A stretch of DNA of 64,000 bases from NCBI GenBank assembly GCA_035539075.1, contig DATLJB010000099.1:27852-91851 (forward strand), given 5' to 3'. Positions 59,210 to 64,000 of the stretch are shown one piece after another. Within the stretch, counting starts at the first letter, position 1. Each line of letters starts with the position of its first letter. A model generated the notes under the pieces. That model saw only the letters and a list, made by a program, of their open reading frames with translations, was not told the DNA's origin and made no database searches. The position numbers and the translations under genes are program-made. The DNA is from Dongia_B sp035539075 (GTDB lineage Bacteria; Pseudomonadota; Alphaproteobacteria; Dongiales; Dongiaceae).

Positions 59210-59605
59210 CTAGGCGATGCGCGCGCCACGCTCCTTCAGCAGCTCGCGCAGCATCGAGCGATGGCAATGGCGCTCATCCTCGCAATAGCAGCCGAGCGAG
59301 AAATTGGTCTGGTGAGAGAGTGCCGCCAGCATGTCGAGCAGCCGCGCCGCATCGCCCTCGCTCATCTCGGTGCGGAAATGCCGGGTGAAAGCCGCCCAGC
59401 CTTTGGCATCGTCATCGGCCTGCGCCGCCAAAGCCTGCTTCACCAGATCGGGGCTGGGCGAGAGCTGCGGCAGCCAGACGTCATAATAGTCGCGCTTGGC
59501 GAACTCGGCTTTCGGCACGCCGCGCGGCGGACGGCGCACGGTGCCGAGGCGCAATCCCTCATCCTTGTGGCGCGGTTTGCCGAGTTGCACGATGCGCAGG
59601 GCCAA
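59210..59605 (-). CDS. DUF488 family protein
   Basis: The protein has 131 residues starting MALRIVQLGKPRHKDEGLRL. The DUF488 signature is DYYDVWLPQLSPSPDLVKQA and SLGCYCEDERHCHRSMLREL, with conserved cysteines and histidine. Function is unestablished. The gene stands alone, divergent from nothing near, with 156 bp to the decarboxylase gene downstream of which it lies. Confidence 0.85.
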   Translation of the reverse strand: MALRIVQLGKPRHKDEGLRLGTVRRPPRGVPKAEFAKRDYYDVWLPQLSPSPDLVKQALAAQADDDAKGWAAFTRHFRTEMSEGDAARLLDMLAALSHQTNFSLGCYCEDERHCHRSMLRELLKERGARIA

Positions 59606-59761
59606 GGGCCTTCTCCTTCGCTGCGATATGGTGCCGAGCTAAACACCCTTTGTACCTTCCGGCAAGCCGGCGGTCGATCTCCGTCGGAGGGATATGCGCA
59701 GCACAATGGGCCGATGGCCATGGCAGGTGGAGGCTGATCCGCGCATATCAGCCGGCAGGAA

Positions 59762-61351
59762 TCAAGATCGGGTTTCCGCACGGGTGGTGAAGACCTCCTT
59801 GCCGATCCGCACCGTCTCGCGGACCAGCAGGTCGAGGTCGGTGCGCCGGGTGCGATGATTGTTGATCGCCACGCGCAGGCAATGCTGGCCCTGCACCGTG
59901 GTGTCGGACAGGATGGCGATGCCCTGTTCCTGCAGGCGCAGCATGATCTCGATATTGAGCCGCTTCAACGCCTCGCCGTCGATGACGCCGGGCTGGAAGC
60001 GGAAGCAGACGATGTTGATCGCAACGGGCGCCACCAGTTCCAGCAGAGCCTCCGCCTTGACGAGGCCGGCGATATAACGGGCCTGGGCGATGTTCTGGTC
60101 GATCAGGCGGCCGAACTTCCGGACGCCGTGTTCCTTCAGCGCCATCCAGACCTTCAAGGCGCGGAAGCCGCGGCTGGTCTGCAGCCCGTATTCATGCAGC
60201 CATTCGCCGGAGGCAAGGCCGCGCGGCGAGGATTCCAGATATTCCGGCGTCACGGCGAAGGTATGGCGATGCAGTGCGGCGTCGCGCACCAGGGCGCAGC
60301 CGATCTCGAAGGGTGCATGCAGCCATTTATGCGGATCGAGCGCCAGGGAATCCGCGCGCTCGATGCCGGCGACGAGGGCCGCGTTTCGCGGCGCGATGGC
60401 GATCAGCGCGCCGATGCAGCCGTCGACATGCAGCCAGAGCTTTTCTTCCACCGCGAGATCGGCCAGTGCCGGCAGGTCGTCGATGGCACCGGTATTGACC
60501 GTGCCGGCCGTCGCGATCAGACAGGCCGGCTGCAGGTCGGCGGCCCGGTCCTCGGCGATGGCGCGGCGGAGCGCCTTCAAGTCGATGCGCAGATCGGCGC
60601 CGGTGGCGATGCGCCGCAAGGCGCGGTTGCCGAGGCCGAGCGCTTCCAGCGCCTTGCGGTGGCAGCTATGAACCTGGTCGGAGGCGTAGTAGCGCAGCGG
60701 CTTCCTGATCGCCGCGACACCCTCTTCGCGCACATCGATGCCGGCCTTGGCATTGCGGGCGACGGCAAGGCCGATGAGATTGGCCATCGATCCGCCGCTG
60801 ACCAGCGTGCCGCTGGCCGTGGCGGGAAAGCCCATCATCTCCTTGCACCAGTTCACCACCTGGCGGTCCATGGCGGCGGCGGCGTGATTGCCGCCGCCGA
60901 GATTGGAACCCTGGATGGCGGCAAGGAAATCGGCAAGCGCGCCGGTGAAATTGCCCGAGCCCATATACCAGGCCCAGAAGCGCGGATGGATATTGCCCAT
61001 GGGATAGGGCATCAGCTTCTCGCCGATATCGCGATAGATGTCCGGCAAGGGCGTCGGCGTTTGCGGCAGGACGGCGTCATAGAAGGAGGCGACCGCCGCC
61101 GGCATCTCCTGCCAGGCGGGACGGTGGCGGACATCGCGCAAATAGGCGACGGCGTCGTCGATGGCTTGATGCGACAGCGCCTGTACCGCCGACCAGTCGC
61201 CGGGATCGAGCGTCTCTTCCGCCGGCAGCGCATCCCCGGCGGCCAGGGGTGCCTTGTTTGATTTTGTTGCGGCGATGGCCGTCTTGCTTACTTCGCTTGC
61301 GGCCAAGGCCGCCTTGCGTACTTCGTTCATGTCGCGTCTGTCCTGGTTCAT
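59762..61351 (-). CDS. PLP-dependent group II decarboxylase
   Basis: The protein has 529 residues. PLP-lysine is K342 in ALDPHKWLHAPFEIG; other motifs are HPRFWAWYMGSGNFTGALAD, SGTLVSGGSMANLIGLAVAR and IATAGTVNTGAIDDLPALAD. The family includes aromatic amino acid, glutamate and cysteine-sulfinate decarboxylases; specificity is not clear. Its ATG (61351) overlaps the TGA of the cysteine-synthase-like gene in an ATGA junction, so they are translationally coupled. An ATG at 61330 is a weaker alternative. The N-terminus has an Ala/Lys-rich imperfect repeat (KAALAASEVSKTAIAATKSN). Confidence 0.92.
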   Translation of the reverse strand: MNQDRRDMNEVRKAALAASEVSKTAIAATKSNKAPLAAGDALPAEETLDPGDWSAVQALSHQAIDDAVAYLRDVRHRPAWQEMPAAVASFYDAVLPQTPTPLPDIYRDIGEKLMPYPMGNIHPRFWAWYMGSGNFTGALADFLAAIQGSNLGGGNHAAAAMDRQVVNWCKEMMGFPATASGTLVSGGSMANLIGLAVARNAKAGIDVREEGVAAIRKPLRYYASDQVHSCHRKALEALGLGNRALRRIATGADLRIDLKALRRAIAEDRAADLQPACLIATAGTVNTGAIDDLPALADLAVEEKLWLHVDGCIGALIAIAPRNAALVAGIERADSLALDPHKWLHAPFEIGCALVRDAALHRHTFAVTPEYLESSPRGLASGEWLHEYGLQTSRGFRALKVWMALKEHGVRKFGRLIDQNIAQARYIAGLVKAEALLELVAPVAINIVCFRFQPGVIDGEALKRLNIEIMLRLQEQGIAILSDTTVQGQHCLRVAINNHRTRRTDLDLLVRETVRIGKEVFTTRAETRS

Positions 61352-62451
61352 TCGGCGGCGAACTGGAATCCGGGCGTCGAGCGCGACAGGGCGAGCTCTT
61401 CTTCATTCATCTCCGCCTGGATCTCGTCGAAGAGCGGCGTCGACAGATAGCGCTCGCCGGTATCGGGCAGCATGCAGAGGATGACGGAACCGGCCGGGGC
61501 GCGCTCGGCCACCTGGCGGGCAACGGCAAAGGTGGCGCCGCCGGAAATGCCGGTGAAGATGCCTTCCTTCTGCGCCAGTGTCTTGGTCCATTTCATACCC
61601 TCGGCGCCGGCCACCGGGATGAGTTCGTCGTAGAATTTGCTGTCGATCGCCTCTTGCAGGACCTGTGGGATGAAATCCGGCGTCCAGCCCTGGATCGGAT
61701 GCGGCTCGAAGGCCGGATGGCTGGCGCTGGGCGCACCGCCCTGCGCCCGTTCCTGCGGCCGGCCGCTGGCGATCAGCTGGGCATTGGCGGGTTCCGTCAG
61801 CACGATGCGCGTCTCCGGCCGCTCCCGGCGCAGCACGCGGGCGACGCCGGCGACGGTGCCGCCGGTACCGTAGCCGGTGACGAAATAGTCAAGCCGCTTG
61901 CCGGCGAAATCGTTGACGATCTCGCGCCCCGTGGTTGCCTCGTGAATGGCCGCATTGGCCGCGGTCTCGAACTGGCGGGCGAGGAACCAGCCATTGGCCT
62001 CGGCCAGTTCCACCGCCTTCCGGTACATGCCGAAACCCTTTTGCGCACGCGGCGTCAGCACCACCTTCGCCCCCAGCATGCGCATCAGCTTGCGGCGCTC
62101 GATCGAGAAACTGTCGGCCATGGTGACGACCAGGGGATAGCCCTTCTGGGCGCAGACCATGGCGAGGCCGATACCGGTATTGCCGCTGGTCGCCTCGACC
62201 ACCGTCTGGCCGGGTTTGAGCGCGCCGCTGCGTTCCGCCTGTTCGATGATATTGAGGGCGAGGCGATCCTTGACCGAGGCGCCGGGATTGAAGAATTCGG
62301 CCTTGACGTAAAGCGTCGCATGATCGAGGCCGAGATTGTTGATGCGGATCACCGGGGTATCGCCGACCGTATCGAGAATGCTGTCGAAAAGTCGGCCACG
62401 TCCCTTGGTTGTCCTGATTGGCGTGGTTCCGGTTGTGGTTGGCGACGACAT
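61348..62451 (-). CDS. PLP-dependent cysteine synthase/beta-synthase-like enzyme
   Basis: The protein has 367 residues. The N-terminal part LFDSILDTVGDTPVIRINNL leads to PLP-lysine K61 in NPGASVKDRLALN, the substrate loop EATSGNTGIG, and the phosphate loop GTGGTVAGVA. The fold-type II family makes cysteine, cystathionine, cysteate or diaminopropionate from an activated serine. It is longer than plain CysK (about 310), with an insert GRPQERAQGGAPSASHPAFE. GGAGATCAGCC precedes the start. It is co-translated with the decarboxylase, so its product is probably decarboxylated next. Confidence 0.9.
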   Translation of the reverse strand: MSSPTTTGTTPIRTTKGRGRLFDSILDTVGDTPVIRINNLGLDHATLYVKAEFFNPGASVKDRLALNIIEQAERSGALKPGQTVVEATSGNTGIGLAMVCAQKGYPLVVTMADSFSIERRKLMRMLGAKVVLTPRAQKGFGMYRKAVELAEANGWFLARQFETAANAAIHEATTGREIVNDFAGKRLDYFVTGYGTGGTVAGVARVLRRERPETRIVLTEPANAQLIASGRPQERAQGGAPSASHPAFEPHPIQGWTPDFIPQVLQEAIDSKFYDELIPVAGAEGMKWTKTLAQKEGIFTGISGGATFAVARQVAERAPAGSVILCMLPDTGERYLSTPLFDEIQAEMNEEELALSRSTPGFQFAAE

Positions 62452-62698
62452 GGCTGATCTCCTGCTGCGATAACGGGTTGGTCTTGACGACTTGACTGCT
62501 GTTTTGCGGAAGGTGCTGTCTTGTGGACGCGCCCATCCCCTATAATCCCTCGGCCTAATCTATCTCTCGGCCGCATCCGACCGGAGCGAGGCGTTAACTT
62601 CCGGCGAGCGGGCTATCGCCACCGGCGCCTGGGCGGCGGATGCATGACATTGATTCCGATGATAAATTGGCGGCAGTGAGGGCATCGTGGGAGCAGGC

Positions 62699-64000
62699 GT
62701 GGAAACGCACGTGGAATCCGCAGGAACGGATGACGACGGAAGGCAATCCGCCGTTCACGTGCGCATGTTCGGGCCGCTGACGATCAGCCGCGACGGCGTC
62801 GTGCAGGAACTCGCGGCATCGCGCAAGCTGCGCGCGCTCTTCGCCTATCTTGCCCTGGCCCCGCATCCGGTCAGCCGCAGCCGGCTGTGCGAGCTGCTCT
62901 GGGACGTGCCCAACGATCCGCGCGGCGAGCTGCGCTGGTGCCTCAGCAAATTGCGGCGCGTGGTCGACGATCCGCACCGCCAAAGAGTTGTGACCTCCGG
63001 TGAGATGGTGGCGCTGGACCTTGCCGGCTGGCAGGTGGATGTGCATGACCTGGAAGCGGCCTGTGCGGCGGGTATCGAGACATTGCCGCCGGAGCGGCTG
63101 CGCCTGCTGGTAATGCATGTGGTCGGTGATTTCCTGGAGGGGCTGGAGATCGATCGCAGTCCCCATTTCGACAACTGGCTGCTGGCACAAAGGCGCCATT
63201 TCCGCGCCGCCCACGCCGCCATCCTGGAACATCTCGTCGCGACGCTGCCGGCGGGCGACGACGCGGCCCTGACTTATCTCGAGAAATGGATCGCGGTGGC
63301 TTCCTTCGAGGACCGGCCGCATATCGCCTTGCTGGCGGCCCTGGCACAGCGCGGGCAGATCGCGGCGGGCGAGGAGCATCTCGCCGCCACTGCGCGCCTG
63401 TTCGAAGCCGAGGGTCTTGATGTGCTGCCGCTGCGCGCGGCCTGGCGCAGTCTGCGCGAGCGACGCGCGACCGGGCTGTCGGTTGCCCGGGCCGAGGCTG
63501 CCGTGCATCTGACGGCCGAGGCGCATCCGGCATCGGACGGCGACAAGCCCGACCTCATCGTGGCGCCACGTATAGCGCAGCGGGCATCACTGGCGGTGAT
63601 GCCGTTTGCCGAAGAGGGGCAGACGGGCGAGGTGAGGGCGGGTGGGGTGCGGACGGGTGGAGCGGGGGCGGGCGGGGCGCGGGGCGGATTGGCCGACGGC
63701 CTGACGCATGACATCATCACCCGCCTTGCCAAGCTGCGAAACCTTTTCATCATCGCGCGCGGCTCGGTCTTCGCCTTGGCGGAGCAGGGCGTGACGCCGG
63801 ATGAGGCAGCGCGACGGCTGAACGTCGATTACATCGCCACCGGCAGCGTGCGCCAAGCGCATGGCCGCGTCACCATCTCGATCGAACTGGTCGAGGCCCG
63901 CACCGCGCGGATCGTCTGGGCCGAGGTCTTCGATCACAAGCTGGACAAGGCCTTTCTCGTGCTCGACGAGATGGGCAACCGCATCGTCGCCTCCATCGCC
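62699..64000 (+). CDS. winged-helix / TolB-like transcriptional regulator (C-terminal part beyond window)
   Basis: No stop is reached before the right edge; 434 codons are visible. The GTG at 62699 has GGGAG upstream and is used; GTGs at 62687 and 62711 are possible. Residues about 20-100 are an OmpR/SARP-like winged helix (VRMFGPLTISRDGVVQELAA, LAPHPVSRSRLCELLWDVPN). A helical middle resembling the bacterial transcriptional-activator domain follows (to about 250). From about 296 there is a TolB/adenylate-cyclase-associated domain: ASLAVMPFAEE, then GLADGLTHDIITRLAKLRNL, FIIARGSVFALAEQG, VDYIATGSVRQAHGRVTISI. A Gly-rich low-complexity insert (EVRAGGVRTGGAGAGGARGG) interrupts that domain's first loop. 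It is divergent from the PLP operon, 247 bp away, and may regulate it. Confidence 0.82.
   Translation, partial: METHVESAGTDDDGRQSAVHVRMFGPLTISRDGVVQELAASRKLRALFAYLALAPHPVSRSRLCELLWDVPNDPRGELRWCLSKLRRVVDDPHRQRVVTSGEMVALDLAGWQVDVHDLEAACAAGIETLPPERLRLLVMHVVGDFLEGLEIDRSPHFDNWLLAQRRHFRAAHAAILEHLVATLPAGDDAALTYLEKWIAVASFEDRPHIALLAALAQRGQIAAGEEHLAATARLFEAEGLDVLPLRAAWRSLRERRATGLSVARAEAAVHLTAEAHPASDGDKPDLIVAPRIAQRASLAVMPFAEEGQTGEVRAGGVRTGGAGAGGARGGLADGLTHDIITRLAKLRNLFIIARGSVFALAEQGVTPDEAARRLNVDYIATGSVRQAHGRVTISIELVEARTARIVWAEVFDHKLDKAFLVLDEMGNRIVASIA

Overview
The window is GC-rich chromosomal DNA with dense, short operons on both strands. It looks like an alphaproteobacterium, probably a soil or environmental member of Rhodospirillales or Hyphomicrobiales. 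The reasons are a DUF1127 protein, an entericidin-type lipoprotein, an ECF sigma/anti-sigma pair, a DUF1003 protein, many LysR regulators, and dispersed CCCTCGGG.../GCCCGGA... palindromic repeats of the kind common in that class. No rRNA, tRNA, phage, insertion sequence or CRISPR array was recognised. No single marker fixes the genus.

Layout. 1-7.3 kb: a LysR gene cut by the window edge, an SDR gene broken by a frameshift, a methyltransferase, a HAD phosphatase, an isochorismatase-fold protein, and two stretches of composite palindromic repeats, the second an array of seven 229-bp units. 7.3-14.7 kb: a P-type ATPase with arrays of the same repeat on both sides, DUF1127, LysR, NUDIX and a further array. 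15-20.4 kb: a large MscS-type channel, GNAT, and a divergent AraC/SDR pair. 20.7-23.6 kb: a trypsin-like protease fused to a tandem-HKD phospholipase D, the most unusual gene here. 24-27.7 kb: a beta-propeller/DUF305/ECF sigma/anti-sigma operon in which the last three genes overlap by 4 bases. 28-33 kb: an NTF2-like protein, a nitrilase-family hydrolase and a run of small stress or envelope genes (entericidin, a 28-aa membrane peptide, DUF1003, Usp, I78 inhibitor). 33-43 kb: a 2-oxoglutarate oxygenase-like protein, YciI/LysR, a methyltransferase, a MASE1-CHASE-PAS hybrid histidine kinase, a second nitrilase paralogue and an AAC(6')-type acetyltransferase.

44.1-45.4 kb is a repeat array with a different, 172-bp period. 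45.5-49.4 kb: a redox fusion protein and a GST, divergent from a LysR gene with dyad operators between them. 49.5-50.2 kb: a tandemly duplicated small membrane-protein cassette, the second copy frameshifted. 50.2-55.8 kb: lipoprotein, ureohydrolase, SDR, NDH-2, GNAT, and an ArsR/SRPBCC pair behind a clear promoter and palindromic operator. 55.8-59.6 kb: LysE exporter, a divergent tautomerase/MarR pair over a palindrome, a LysR gene and DUF488. 59.7-64 kb: a translationally coupled cysteine-synthase-like/PLP-decarboxylase operon, divergent from a winged-helix/TolB-like regulator that runs off the right edge.

Two themes recur. First, composite palindromic repeats occur as local tandem arrays, each with its own uniform spacer and period. 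Second, degenerate short tandem repeats of about 10-18 bp occur both between genes and, in frame, inside otherwise conserved proteins. Very long open frames opposite the big genes were treated as GC-driven shadows.
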